A DNA stretch of 64,000 bases from contig NZ_JNLC01000010.1 of NCBI RefSeq assembly GCF_000702305.1, forward strand, positions 682,001-746,000. Direction: 5' to 3'. Of this stretch, positions 1 through 8,730 are shown piece by piece. The position numbers were made by a program, and so were the translations under genes. This stretch comes from Allobosea sp. 117. GTDB lineage: Bacteria; Pseudomonadota; Alphaproteobacteria; Rhizobiales; Xanthobacteraceae. The notes below the pieces were generated by a model, which searched no databases, was not told the DNA's origin, and was given only the letters and a program-made list of their open reading frames with translations. Position 1 is the first letter of the stretch; every line of letters begins with the position of its first letter.

Positions 1-145
1 CGACGAGGTCGGTCGAGCCGCCCGCCGCGAAGGGGATGACGAGCGTGATGGGCCGAGTCGGGAAATCCTGCGCGCCGGCGGAGCCGGCCGGAGCGGCGAG
101 GGCGAGCACGGCGCCGAGCGTGGCGGCGAGCATGGAACGAAGCAT
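1..145 (-). CDS. Bug/TctC-family tripartite tricarboxylate transporter binding protein, N-terminal part
   Basis: Only the first 48 codons lie in the window; the gene continues past the left edge. It opens with a signal peptide (hydrophobic residues about 5-25, cleavage near AGAQ) followed by the family hallmark FPTRPITLVIPFAAGGSTD, which forms the first strand and anion-binding loop of Bug periplasmic proteins. These capture organic acids for TctAB-type permeases. The start is set by GGGAG about eight bases upstream. It is divergent from the ABC operon starting at 478 and may share its control region. The substrate cannot be inferred. Confidence 0.85.
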   Translation of the reverse strand, partial: MLRSMLAATLGAVLALAAPAGSAGAQDFPTRPITLVIPFAAGGSTDLV

Positions 146-477
146 GGCGTTTCTCCCAGGGGGTCGGCGGGCGGGGGTATTTTGTTTGTAGGCACCGTTG
201 CCCAAAGGTGAGTGATATTGCCGGCTCGCTCAATGCCTGTCGCGGCGGTCTTCGACCAATGGATGGGGTGCCCATCGCGATTGGATACAATCATTGGAGT
301 GATTGGGTCCGATCTGGGTGCATTTCGGGGCGAATTGCCCAAAAGCTGGGCGCGCCCCACCGGTGATCATGATTGAATTGCCGGCTGGAGCGGCTTCCGC
401 AACTGGCATGTGGATTGCGAGTGGGCTTGCGAGTGCACAGCCGCGCCAGCGTCGCCAACCGGAGGGTCGTCGAACCG
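146..477. other. Divergent intergenic region with candidate operators
   Basis: This 332-base stretch separates the leftward Bug gene from the rightward ABC operon and contains no plausible gene. Its notable content is a cluster of short inverted repeats at 280-305. The rest is less GC-rich than the genes and would hold both promoters, but no clear -35/-10 pair stands out. Confidence 0.6.
280..305. promoter_or_regulatory. Inverted-repeat cluster, candidate GntR-type operator
   Basis: ATTGGATACAAT (280-291) is close to the ATTGTATACAAT-like sites bound by FadR-subfamily GntR regulators. It overlaps a second inverted repeat, CAATCA-N6-TGATTG (288-305). Location between divergent transport genes supports a regulatory role. 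No GntR gene is visible in the window, so the regulator would be encoded to the left. Confidence 0.35.
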
Positions 478-1575
478 ATGAGCAAGGCCGCCGACATCGA
501 GCTGATCGACGTCACCAAGCGCTATGGCGCCGCCCTCGCGGTGGACCACGTCTCGCTGAGGATACCGGCGGGCACCTATTGCTGCCTGCTCGGCCCCTCG
601 GGCTGCGGCAAGTCGACGACGCTGCGCATGATCGCCGGGCACGAGAGCATCTCGGAAGGCGACATCCGCCTCGGCCCGACCGTGGTCACCGACCTGCCGC
701 CGGCGCGGCGCGGCACCGCGATGATGTTCCAGAGCTACGCGCTGTTCCCGCATCTCGACATCGTCGACAACGTCGCCTTCAGCCTCAAGATGAAGGGCGC
801 GGAGAAGACCGCCCGCCGCGCCCGCGCGATGGAGATGCTGAAGCTGGTCCACATGGATCATCTCGCCGAGCGGCGCCCGGCGCAGCTCTCCGGCGGCCAG
901 CAGCAGCGCGTCGCGCTCGCCCGCGCGCTGATCACCGATCCGCAGGTGCTGCTGCTCGACGAGCCGCTCTCCGCGCTCGACCCGTTCCTCAAGATCAAGG
1001 TGCGCCAGGAGCTGAAGCGCCTGCAATTGCAGCTCGGCATCTCCTTCATCCACGTCACCCATAGCCAGGAGGAGGCGATGGCGCTTTCCGATCTGGTGGT
1101 GGTGATGAATGCCGGGCGCATCGAGCAGGCGGCCACCCCGCGCGAGGTCTTCAACCGCCCCTCGACCGCCTTCGTCGCCCGCTTCATGGGCGACCACAAC
1201 GTGATCGCCGGCCGCGTGACCTCGGTCGACGACGGCACGGTGAAGTTCGAGGTGCCGGGCGGCTCTTCCTTCGCCGCACCGGCCGAGGGCAGGGCGCTGG
1301 AGCCCGGCGAGCCGGTGGAGATCGCCGTGCGCACCGACCGCGTGCGCGTCGCCGACGCGGTGCTGCCCGGCTGCGGCCTCACCGGCCTCGTCCAGAACAT
1401 CGAGTATCACGGCCAGAAGGTGCAGGTGGCGCTCGCCGCGCCGGGCGTCGACGAGTTCTCGGTGCAGGTGCCCGAGGCGAGCTTCTTCGACGCCCCGCTC
1501 GCCATTGGCGACGCCGTGCCGCTCGCCTGGACGCCGCAGGACGTCCACCTCCTCGCAGCCTCGCCCGCCGCCTGA
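478..1575 (+). CDS. ABC transporter ATP-binding protein, spermidine/putrescine (PotA) type
   Basis: This 365-residue ATPase powers a polyamine- or amine-type importer. Walker A GPSGCGKST is at 39-47, Q-loop near 85, signature LSGGQ at 137-141 and Walker B VLLLDEP at 157-163. The C-terminal ~100 residues form a TOBE-like regulatory domain, as in PotA/FbpC. The ATG at 478 is preferred because GGAGG lies about 12 bases before it and homology starts there; the open frame upstream is unsupported. It is first in an operon with the binding protein and two permeases. The exact substrate is unknown. Confidence 0.92.
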   Translation: MSKAADIELIDVTKRYGAALAVDHVSLRIPAGTYCCLLGPSGCGKSTTLRMIAGHESISEGDIRLGPTVVTDLPPARRGTAMMFQSYALFPHLDIVDNVAFSLKMKGAEKTARRARAMEMLKLVHMDHLAERRPAQLSGGQQQRVALARALITDPQVLLLDEPLSALDPFLKIKVRQELKRLQLQLGISFIHVTHSQEEAMALSDLVVVMNAGRIEQAATPREVFNRPSTAFVARFMGDHNVIAGRVTSVDDGTVKFEVPGGSSFAAPAEGRALEPGEPVEIAVRTDRVRVADAVLPGCGLTGLVQNIEYHGQKVQVALAAPGVDEFSVQVPEASFFDAPLAIGDAVPLAWTPQDVHLLAASPAA

Positions 1576-1615
1576 CGGCACGCGGAAACCAACACGACAA
1601 ACTCGGGAGACAGCC

Positions 1616-2917
1616 ATGAGCAGGAAGATCGAGACGGGAGCACGCGGCAAGGCGGGCCTCAGCCGCCGCCAGCTCCTGAAGGGCGCGGCCGCCGCGGGCG
1701 GTCTCGTCGCCGGCGGCGGCGCGGTGACGGGCTTCCCCACCATCTGGGCGCAGAACCCGATCACGCTGCGCCAGTTCGGCACCGGGGTGTCGAACCTCAA
1801 CGCCATCGCCGAGAAGTGCAAGGCCGACCTCGGCATCACCCTGCAGATGACCGCGCTCGATTCCGACGCCGTCTCCCAGCGCGTGGTGACGCAGGCGAAC
1901 AGCTTTGACATCGCCGACATCGAGTACTGGATCTGCAAGAAGGTGTTCCCGGCCGGCACGCTGCAGCCGATGGACGTGAAGAAGATCAAGTATTTCGATC
2001 AGATCGTGCCGATCTTCGTCACCGGCAAGCTGACCCCGGAATCGAAGATCGCGCAGGGCACCGCGCCCCATACGGTGAGCTTCGTCGAGGGGCCGGACTC
2101 CAAGAAGTTCGCTCCCACGCCCACCGAGTGGATGACCCTCATCCCGACTATCTACAACGCCGACACGCTCGGGATCCGCCCCGACCTCGTCGGCCGGCCG
2201 ATCAAGAACTGGAAGGACATCCTCGACCCCGCCTTCAAGGGCAAGACCTCGATCCTGAACATCCCGTCCATCGGCATCATGGACGCCGCGATGATCTGCG
2301 AGAGCGCCGGCATCGTGAAATATGGCGACAAGGGCAACATGACCAAGGCGGAGATCGACGCCACCATCGATTTCCTGATCAAGACCAAGAAGGCCGGCCA
2401 GTTCCGCGCCTTCTGGAAGACCTTCGACGAGAGCGTGAACCTGATGGCCTCGGGCGAGGTGGTGATCCAGTCCATGTGGTCGCCGGCGGTGGCGGCGGTG
2501 CGCTCCAAGGGCATTCCCTGCGTCTACCAGCCGCTCGAGGAGGGCTATCGCGCCTGGGGCGGCGGCCTCGGCATCGCCAAGCATCTCAAGGGCGCGCAGC
2601 TCGACGCCGCCTATGAGTACATCAATTGGTACCTGTCCGGCTGGGTCGGCGCCTACCTCAACCGGCAGGGCTACTACTCGGCCGTGCTCTCCACCGCCGA
2701 GAAGAACATGACGCCCGAGGAGTGGGGCTTCTGGATGCTCGGCCAGCCGGCCAAGGCCGACATCCTCTCGCCCGAGGGCAAGGTGATGTACACGGCCGGC
2801 GCGGTGCGCGACGGCGGCTCCTTCAAGGAACGCATGGGCGCGGTCGCCTGCTGGAACTCGGTGATGGACGAGGACCGCTACATGGTCCGCCGCTGGAACG
2901 AGTTCATCGCGGCGTGA
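1616..2917 (+). CDS. ABC transporter periplasmic binding protein, PotD-like
   Basis: A 433-residue extracellular solute-binding protein. The N-terminus has a twin-arginine signal, SRRQLLK at 16-22, then a hydrophobic stretch and a cleavage site near AQ46, so export is probably by Tat. The mature chain has the family-1/PotD layout (two lobes, WNEF-like C-terminus). The start is fixed by the weak GGGAG before the ATG. It lies 40 bases after the ATPase and is followed by palindromic repeats before the permease genes, an arrangement that can raise binding-protein mRNA relative to the permeases. The ligand is probably a polyamine, amino acid derivative or similar cation, by family only. Confidence 0.88.
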   Translation: MSRKIETGARGKAGLSRRQLLKGAAAAGGLVAGGGAVTGFPTIWAQNPITLRQFGTGVSNLNAIAEKCKADLGITLQMTALDSDAVSQRVVTQANSFDIADIEYWICKKVFPAGTLQPMDVKKIKYFDQIVPIFVTGKLTPESKIAQGTAPHTVSFVEGPDSKKFAPTPTEWMTLIPTIYNADTLGIRPDLVGRPIKNWKDILDPAFKGKTSILNIPSIGIMDAAMICESAGIVKYGDKGNMTKAEIDATIDFLIKTKKAGQFRAFWKTFDESVNLMASGEVVIQSMWSPAVAAVRSKGIPCVYQPLEEGYRAWGGGLGIAKHLKGAQLDAAYEYINWYLSGWVGAYLNRQGYYSAVLSTAEKNMTPEEWGFWMLGQPAKADILSPEGKVMYTAGAVRDGGSFKERMGAVACWNSVMDEDRYMVRRWNEFIAA

Positions 2918-2943
2918 GGCTGTGAATGCGGCGAGCGCCTGCG

Positions 2944-2983
2944 TGCTTCGAGGCTCGCTGACGCTCGCACCTCAGCATGACGG
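2944..2983. repeat. Palindromic intergenic repeat, copy 1
   Basis: This 40-base element carries TGCTTCGAGGC at one end and GCACCTCAGCATGACGG at the other. It resembles the short palindromes (RIME/REP-like) common in rhizobial genomes. It faces copy 2 in inverted orientation. Confidence 0.75.
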
Positions 2984-3013
2984 ACGTGGGGGAACCGCTT
3001 CCCCGATATGCAA

Positions 3014-3056
3014 CGTCATCCTGAGGTGCCCGGGCGCAGCCCGGGCCTCGAAGAAT
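3014..3056. repeat. Palindromic intergenic repeat, copy 2
   Basis: CGTCATCCTGAGGTGCC at the left end and GGGCCTCGAAG at the right end make this the inverted partner of copy 1, about 30 bases away. The internal arms (CCCGGGC around GCA) can form a hairpin. Transcribed together, the two copies could fold into one long stem between the binding-protein and permease genes. Confidence 0.75.
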
Positions 3057-3115
3057 GGTCATCTTGCCTTCTTGCCGAAGCGCCGTGCCTTCGATCGTGA
3101 CCCGGAAAGCCCCGC

Positions 3116-3967
3116 ATGACGCTCTCACGCTACGCCCCCTATCTTCAGGCGACGCCGCTGGCGGTGATCCTCGCGGCCTTCCTCGTGCTGCCGATCGCCA
3201 CCATCGTGATGGTGAGCTTTTGGGACTACGACTCGATCCAGATCTTCCCGGCCTTCGTCTTCACCAATTACGAGGAGACGATCACCTCGCCGGTGACCTG
3301 GAACACCTATCTCAACACGCTGAAATACACCGTCATCGTGTGGGCGCTGACGCTCTTCATCGGCTTCTGGGTCGCCTATTACCTCGCCTTTCACATCCGT
3401 TCGGCGACCACGCAGATGGTGCTATTCCTCGTCTGCACCGTGCCGTTCCTGACCTCGAACATCATCCGCATGATCTCGTGGATCCCGTTCCTCGGGCGCA
3501 ACGGGCTGCTGAACCAGACGCTGATGGGCCTCGGCCTCATCGATCAACCGCTGGAATTCCTGCTGTTCTCGGACTTCGCGGTGGTGCTCGCCATGGTGCA
3601 CCTCTACACGCTGTTCATGGTCACCCCGATCTTCAACACGCTGATGCGCATCGACCGCGCATTGATCGAGGCCGCGCGCGACGCCGGCGCGAATGCCTGG
3701 CAGATATTGACCAACGTCATCATCCCGCTGGCCAAGCCGGGCATCGCCATCGGCTCGATCTTCGTCGTGACGCTGGTGATGGGCGACTTCATCACCGTGC
3801 GCTTCATGTCCGGTGGGCAGTCGGCCTCGGTCGGCCTGATGATGGCGAATCAGATCGCGCTACTGCAGTACCCCGCCGCCGCGGCGAACGCGGTGATCCT
3901 GCTGATCATCGTGCTGATGCTGGTCGCCGGCATCCTGCGCGTCGTCAACATCCGCAAGGAGCTGTGA
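3116..3967 (+). CDS. ABC transporter permease, PotB-like
   Basis: Inner-membrane permease of 283 residues with about six helices. The EAA cytoplasmic loop that contacts the ATPase is at 185-210 (EAARDAGANAWQI...). The first helix is at about 13-34. It follows the binding protein after a 198-base gap filled with repeats and precedes the second permease. It should form the heterodimeric channel of the polyamine-type importer. No strong ribosome-binding site precedes the ATG at 3116; the start rests on the hydrophobic N-terminus typical of PotB. Confidence 0.88.
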   Translation: MTLSRYAPYLQATPLAVILAAFLVLPIATIVMVSFWDYDSIQIFPAFVFTNYEETITSPVTWNTYLNTLKYTVIVWALTLFIGFWVAYYLAFHIRSATTQMVLFLVCTVPFLTSNIIRMISWIPFLGRNGLLNQTLMGLGLIDQPLEFLLFSDFAVVLAMVHLYTLFMVTPIFNTLMRIDRALIEAARDAGANAWQILTNVIIPLAKPGIAIGSIFVVTLVMGDFITVRFMSGGQSASVGLMMANQIALLQYPAAAANAVILLIIVLMLVAGILRVVNIRKEL

Positions 3968-3991
3968 GATGGCGGGGACGTACGGGGTGAG

Positions 3992-4036
3992 CATCCTTCG
4001 AGGCCCGGGCTTCGCCCAGGCACCTCAGGATGACGG
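3992..4036. repeat. Palindromic intergenic repeat, copy 3
   Basis: CATCCTTCGAGGCCCGGGC to GGCACCTCAGGATGACGG. The ends CATCCT/AGGATG and inner GAGG/CCTC pair to give a hairpin. Same family as copies 1, 2 and 4. Confidence 0.75.
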
Positions 4037-4056
4037 CGCTATGTTTGAGCAAGGCT

Positions 4057-4097
4057 CCGTCATGCTGAGGTGCTGGCCGCAGGCCAGCCTCGAAGCA
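4057..4097. repeat. Palindromic intergenic repeat, copy 4
   Basis: CCGTCATGCTGAGGTGCTGG to GCCAGCCTCGAAGCACGC. It is the inverted mate of copy 3, 20 bases away, and ends about 15 bases before the ribosome-binding site of the second permease gene. Confidence 0.75.
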
Positions 4098-4129
4098 CGC
4101 AGGCCGATCGCCGCAGGAGGGATTGCAGG

Positions 4130-4960
4130 ATGAACTCCGAAAAGCGCGGCCCCGGCTTTTATGTGCTCACGGCCTTCTTCGTGCTGTTCGTGCTGTTCCT
4201 CTATGGGCCGCTGACGACCATCTTCATCCTGTCGTTCCAGGGGCCCAATGGCGGCCTCACCTTCCCGATGAACGGCACCTCGCTGCGCTGGTTCGAGAAC
4301 CTCCTGTTCGAGCAGCAGGCGGTCGGCGATTTCGGCGGCGCCTTCTCGCGTTCGCTGGTGCTCGGCATCATGACCATGGTGGCGACCGTGGTGGTGGCGC
4401 TGCTCGCCGGCCTCGCCTTCCGCCGCCGCTTCCTCGGCTCCGGACCGCTCTTCTATCTCACCATCGCTAGCCTGATCGTACCCTCGATCCTGATCTCGCT
4501 CGGCATCGGCCTCGCCTTCCAGGTGTTCGGGCTGGAGCCGGCCTGGTACTCCTCCGCCTTCGGCGCGCATCTCACCTGGACGCTGCCCTTCGGCCTCTTG
4601 ATCATGTTCGCGGTCTTCAACCGCTTCAATCCGGCCTATGAGGAGGCTGCGCGCGATCTCGGCGCCACCCCGTGGCAGACCTTCGCCCATGTCGTGCTGC
4701 CGATCATCCTGCCGAGCCTGATCGGCGTCGGCCTGTTCGGCTTCACGCTCTCCTATGACGAGTTCGCCCGTACGCTGATGACCTCCGGCACCTTCAACAC
4801 GCTGCCGCTGGAGATCTACGGCATGACTACCAACGTCACCACGCCGGTGCTCTACGCGCTCGGCACCGTGACCACGGTGTTCTCGATGGCGATCATCCTG
4901 ATCGCGCTTGCCGCCATCGCGGTGCTGCGCATGCGCCGCGCCCGCCGCATCGCCGGCTGA
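4130..4960 (+). CDS. ABC transporter permease, PotC-like
   Basis: A 276-residue inner-membrane permease, the second half of the channel. Helix 1 is at 11-35, and the EAA loop EEAARDLGATPWQTF at 171-185 marks the ATPase contact. CAGGAGG at 4114-4120 fixes the ATG at 4130. The gene is the last of the operon beginning at 478 and is separated from the other permease by an inverted pair of palindromic repeats. Length and helix number match PotC. Confidence 0.9.
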   Translation: MNSEKRGPGFYVLTAFFVLFVLFLYGPLTTIFILSFQGPNGGLTFPMNGTSLRWFENLLFEQQAVGDFGGAFSRSLVLGIMTMVATVVVALLAGLAFRRRFLGSGPLFYLTIASLIVPSILISLGIGLAFQVFGLEPAWYSSAFGAHLTWTLPFGLLIMFAVFNRFNPAYEEAARDLGATPWQTFAHVVLPIILPSLIGVGLFGFTLSYDEFARTLMTSGTFNTLPLEIYGMTTNVTTPVLYALGTVTTVFSMAIILIALAAIAVLRMRRARRIAG

Positions 4961-5055
4961 GCGCGCGCCGCCCTCCTGCCGTCCGTAGGAACCCGGTACC
5001 CGGCCGGCACGTTGCCGTGTACAGTTTTCGCGCGGACGAGGACGGGAGGAACGCC

Positions 5056-5277
5056 ATGAACATCTGTACCAGTAACCGCACCATCTGCGACCTGCTGCAC
5101 GAGGTTGCCAAGGACGATCGCAAGCACGCTCTGACCATCAAGCTGCGCAGCGGCGACACCATCACCGCCTACGGCCCGATCGAGGTGGCCGACCGCTTCA
5201 TGCTGTGCCGGCTGCACGACGGCAATTATCAGGGCTCGCAGCTCATCGCCCTCGACACCATCGAGTTCATCCGCTGA
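5056..5277 (+). CDS. Small hypothetical protein, 73 aa
   Basis: A short basic-acidic protein with no signal peptide or membrane segment. The centre (residues 25-52) reads as alternating strands, LTIKLRSGDTITAYGPIEV then RFMLCRLHDG, and it ends in LIALDTIEFIR. This pattern resembles a small five-stranded barrel of the SH3/LSm kind, an inference from strand pattern only. GGGAGGA lies six bases before the ATG, so translation is well supported. It stands alone between the ABC operon and a methyltransferase. Function not recognised. Confidence 0.65.
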   Translation: MNICTSNRTICDLLHEVAKDDRKHALTIKLRSGDTITAYGPIEVADRFMLCRLHDGNYQGSQLIALDTIEFIR

Positions 5278-5374
5278 GCCGATTATGGGCGCCTTCGCGC
5301 AGGGCGCGGTTGACGGCCCTCGCTGATATGCATTAGCCAGCATCGGCTCCAGCGTGGAGCGTGCCGGGGGGCGC

Positions 5375-6154
5375 ATGGATATTACCGAAGCAGCGCTGAT
5401 CATGGCGGCTTGCCGCGCGCGGGGCGTCTCCAAGGAGACCGCGCCCGACGACGAGATGTGGCAGCACGGCAGCCCATGGTACTGGTGGGTCGGCGAGAGC
5501 GGGCTCGGCTGCATTCTCTCCGCGATGTCCCAGTCGGCGGCGACGCGCGAGGTCAAGCGCGTGCTCGACCTGCCCTGCGGCCATGGCCGCGTCGGGCGCT
5601 GGCTGAAGGCCGCCTTCCCGCAGGCCGAGGTCTATGGCTGCGACCTCAACCGCAGCGGCGTCGATTTCTGCGCCTCGACCCTCGGCCTGATCCCGGTCTA
5701 TTCGCATGAGGAGCTGACCAGCGCCGAGCTGCCGCGCGACCTCGACGTGATCTGGGTCGGCTCGCTGTTCACCCATGTCGACGAGGCCCGCACCACGCGC
5801 TGGATGCGCTATCTCATTGACCATCTGGCGCCGGGTGGCCTCCTGGTCGCCACCTTCCACGGCCTCTTCCCGCGCGCCTCGCACGAGACCATGCCGCTCA
5901 TCAACACGCAGTCGTGGCAGACCATCGTCGCCGGCTACGAGGAGAAGGGCTACGGCTATGCGCGTTACACCGAGATGGATCTCGGCGACTATGGCGTCTC
6001 GGTCTCCAAGCCCTCGCGCATCCTCGACATCGCCGGGACCTTCGAGGGCACGCGGGTGATCGCCTATATGGAGCGCGCCTGGGCCGACAATCACGACGTG
6101 CTCGCCATCGCCCGCACCGACCGCTACCTGCGCTGGAAGATGCCGCACGAATAG
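5375..6154 (+). CDS. Class I SAM-dependent methyltransferase
   Basis: A 259-residue cytosolic protein with a Rossmann methyltransferase core. Motif I VLDLPCGHGR is at 63-72, the ribose-contacting acidic residue is D90 in YGCDLN, and DVIWVGSLFTH and APGGLLVATFHG mark the later strands. The N-terminal ~55 residues are unusually rich in Trp/Tyr and family-specific. The ATG at 5375 is chosen over a GTG at 5354 because a G-rich ribosome-binding site (5366-5372) precedes it. It converges with the next gene. The acceptor substrate is unknown; the overall look is of the glycan-associated methyltransferase type. Confidence 0.8.
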   Translation: MDITEAALIMAACRARGVSKETAPDDEMWQHGSPWYWWVGESGLGCILSAMSQSAATREVKRVLDLPCGHGRVGRWLKAAFPQAEVYGCDLNRSGVDFCASTLGLIPVYSHEELTSAELPRDLDVIWVGSLFTHVDEARTTRWMRYLIDHLAPGGLLVATFHGLFPRASHETMPLINTQSWQTIVAGYEEKGYGYARYTEMDLGDYGVSVSKPSRILDIAGTFEGTRVIAYMERAWADNHDVLAIARTDRYLRWKMPHE

Positions 6155-6161
6155 GCGGCGC

Positions 6162-6707
6162 TCAGTACGTCACCACTGAGACCGGCATGTCGCGCAGCTT
6201 GCGGTAGAGCCGGATGTTCTCGACATAGGGCCACCACTCGAACAGCAGCAGCTCGATCGGCCGCCACAGCCCGACCCAGCCGGCGATGATCGCGCCCTCG
6301 ACCAGCAGCCGGCTCAGCAGGCTGTCCTCCGGCACCAGCCGCTCGATGCCGGCGGCGAGGCCAAGGCAGAGCGCCAGGAACACGACGCCGACGATCAGCG
6401 CGCGCCGGCCGTTCTGCCACACCTCGCCGAGCTGGCGCTCGGTGTGCTGGATGTGCCGGTCGCAATAGCTCGCCAGCGCCTGCGGAATGCGCGGCACCAG
6501 CGCGTCGCTCTCGGGAGAGGACGGCACCTCGATGCGGGTTGCTACCGGCCGGTGCCTCCAGCCGCGCTGGATGCGCACCGTCTCCATCACAAGGTCGACG
6601 CCGGACATGTCGATGTCCTCGCCCGCGAACGGGTCGACATCGGGAACGGCGAAGAAATTGCGCAGATCGTGCAGCCGCACGACGACGTCGATGGTGTCGA
6701 TCGCCAT
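6162..6707 (-). CDS. Hypothetical two-helix inner-membrane protein
   Basis: A 181-residue protein with a soluble N-terminal half of about 100 residues and two predicted membrane helices, 103-123 and 135-156, followed by a short amphipathic tail (YVENIRLYRKLRDMPV). No known catalytic motif was seen. The N-terminal half starts with a beta-rich region (DTIDVVVRLHDLRNFF) and contains an acidic stretch. The gene ends eight bases from the convergent methyltransferase stop. Family not recognised. Confidence 0.7.
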   Translation of the reverse strand: MAIDTIDVVVRLHDLRNFFAVPDVDPFAGEDIDMSGVDLVMETVRIQRGWRHRPVATRIEVPSSPESDALVPRIPQALASYCDRHIQHTERQLGEVWQNGRRALIVGVVFLALCLGLAAGIERLVPEDSLLSRLLVEGAIIAGWVGLWRPIELLLFEWWPYVENIRLYRKLRDMPVSVVTY

Positions 6708-6905
6708 GACGAACTCCGACGAACTTCCTGGCCCCAGGCTGGGATAACAGCCGGGCGGAACGCTGGCGACGGAAAATCGTTCCCGTCACGGCCGGCGCGA
6801 GGGCGAACCGGCATTAGCGTTAATGCCTTGCGACTGAACCGCAATTTCGGAAAGCTCGGCGCGGCTGCCGATGCTTCGTCCGGGGGAGCGCGCGGAATCC
6901 GGCGT

Positions 6906-8570
6906 TCACTCCTCGGCGCCGGAGGCGAGGCGGCTCGGCAGCAGCGCGCCGCTGCGCTCCAGCACCGGATAGGCCGCCGCCGCGACGATGTGCGAGTTCA
7001 CCAGCTTGATGTCGCGCAGAAGGTCGAGATGCAATGCGCTCGCCTGCGCATCCTCCAGCCGCGACGAGCGGAGCCGGTCGAAATGCGACAGCGTCGCCTT
7101 CGACTCGGCGTCGCGGAACGCCACCTTCTCGTCGGCGAGCAGCCGCGCCGCGCGCGGATCCTCGGTCATGAACAGCGAGGCGGCGGCGCCCAGATTGGCC
7201 AGCAGGCGGTCGATCATGCCGGCGAGTTCGGCCTGGTCGTCCTTCGGCAGGGCGCCGGTCCGCTTCAGGCGCTTGGACAGGTGCGGCAGCAGGTTGCGGT
7301 CCACCACGTCGCCGGCCTGCTCCATGTTCATGGTGAAGGTGAGGATCTCGGTGAGGCGCCGGTCGTCCTCGGTGCTCAGCTCGTCGGGGTCGAGCGTCGA
7401 GAGATAGGCCTTGATCTCCGTGTTGAGTCGGTCAAGCACGTCGTCGCGCCGCTTGATCTCGGCGATCGCCCTGCGGTCGCCATTGGCGAGCGCGCCGCGC
7501 GCGCCGGTCAGCATCTCGGCCAGAACGTCGGACAGGCGCAGCGCCTCGCGGGCCGCACCGCCGAGTGCGACGATGGGGGTCTCCTTGGCCGCCGCATCGA
7601 GATAGCGCGGCCGCGACGGGTCGGCCGGGTCGACCCTGTCCGGGAACCAGCGGCGCAGCAGGCTTGCATAGGGCGTCAGCAGCGGCAGGAAGAGCGCCGC
7701 CAGCGCCAGATTGAAGAACATGTGGAAGTCGGCGACGGCGCGGCCATTGTCCGGCTGGAAGGTCACCATGAGGTGCCCGATCGGCGCCAGCGCGGCGAGC
7801 GCGATGATGACGCCCACCAGCCGCGTGCACAGATTGCCGATGGGCAGCCGCCGCGCCGCCGGGTCGTCGCCGGCCGGCCCTTCCAGCACCGGGTTGATCG
7901 CGGTGCCGAGATTGGCGCCGAGCACCATGGCGAAGGCGGCGTTGGGCGGCACCGCGCCGTTCGCCGCCAGCGACATGATGAGCAGCACGATGGCGACGCT
8001 GGAATGCGCCGCCCAGGTGAGCCCGGCGGCGATGAACATGGCGAGCACCGGCATGGTCGACACCGCGCCGAGCAGGACGCGCAGGCTCGGCGTGTCCTCG
8101 AAATCGGTCAGCAGGCCGAGCAACTGGTGCAGCGCGAGCAGCATGAGCCCGAGCCCGATGAAGACCCTCCCGAGATCGTGCGTGTGGCTGGTGGCGTCGC
8201 GCCGGAACATCACCACGCCGACGAGGATCAGCGCCGGCGAAAGCGCCGAGACGTCGAAGGACAGCACCTGGACGATCAGCGTCGTGCCGACATTGGCGCC
8301 GAGCATGACGGCGAGCGCCGGCGCCAGCTCGACGAGGCCGCCGGCGGCGAAGCCAGCGGTCATCAGGCCGGTGGCGGTGCTGCTCTGCAGGATCGCGGTG
8401 ACGCCGAGCCCCGCGAGGAAGGCGCGCAGCCGGGTGCGCAGCGCGCGGCCGAGGAAGGCACGCAGGTGATGACCCAGCGCCCGCTGCACGCCGGTCTGGA
8501 CCATGTGCGTGCCCCACAGCAGCAGGGCGATGGCGCCGCCGAGGTCGATCAGTGAGGGAGGAAAGGTCAT
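6906..8570 (-). CDS. Na/Pi cotransporter family protein with PhoU-like C-terminal domain
   Basis: A 554-residue membrane protein. The N-terminal ~320 residues contain two inverted Na/Pi-cotransport repeats: QSSTAT at 62-67 with GANVGTT at 91-97, and HSSVA at 189-193 with GANLGT at 218-223. The remainder is a helical PhoU-like region, as in bacterial NptA/YjbB proteins. It probably exports or exchanges phosphate with sodium. The ATG at 8570 gives the usual family N-terminus; an in-frame ATG 15 bases upstream at 8585 is an equal alternative, since neither has a strong ribosome-binding site. Confidence 0.88.
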   Translation of the reverse strand: MTFPPSLIDLGGAIALLLWGTHMVQTGVQRALGHHLRAFLGRALRTRLRAFLAGLGVTAILQSSTATGLMTAGFAAGGLVELAPALAVMLGANVGTTLIVQVLSFDVSALSPALILVGVVMFRRDATSHTHDLGRVFIGLGLMLLALHQLLGLLTDFEDTPSLRVLLGAVSTMPVLAMFIAAGLTWAAHSSVAIVLLIMSLAANGAVPPNAAFAMVLGANLGTAINPVLEGPAGDDPAARRLPIGNLCTRLVGVIIALAALAPIGHLMVTFQPDNGRAVADFHMFFNLALAALFLPLLTPYASLLRRWFPDRVDPADPSRPRYLDAAAKETPIVALGGAAREALRLSDVLAEMLTGARGALANGDRRAIAEIKRRDDVLDRLNTEIKAYLSTLDPDELSTEDDRRLTEILTFTMNMEQAGDVVDRNLLPHLSKRLKRTGALPKDDQAELAGMIDRLLANLGAAASLFMTEDPRAARLLADEKVAFRDAESKATLSHFDRLRSSRLEDAQASALHLDLLRDIKLVNSHIVAAAAYPVLERSGALLPSRLASGAEE

Positions 8571-8701
8571 CGCATCTCGCCGCATGTGCCGCTTGGCACT
8601 TCTCCCGGAAGCATCGGGCGTGCCGTTCCGCCCATGCGCGTCGGGAGCGCAATTACCACCCAGTTTGCTGGACTATGCGGCCGGCATCCCGGCTCTTCAA
8701 C

Positions 8702-8721
8702 CCCCGGACGGCATTCCGGGG
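8702..8721 (-). terminator. Hairpin downstream of the L,D-transpeptidase gene
   Basis: CCCCGGA-CGGCAT-TCCGGGG forms a perfect 7-bp stem with a 6-base loop, nine bases beyond the stop codon at 8731. There is no good T-run, so intrinsic termination is possible but not certain. Confidence 0.45.
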
Positions 8722-8730
8722 AAAGCCGGG

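Noticed and set aside
6444..8555. 703-codon plus-strand frame across the Na/Pi gene
   Set aside because: Antisense shadow of a recognised gene on the minus strand, with Arg/Gln/Gly-rich sequence typical of high-GC reversed frames.
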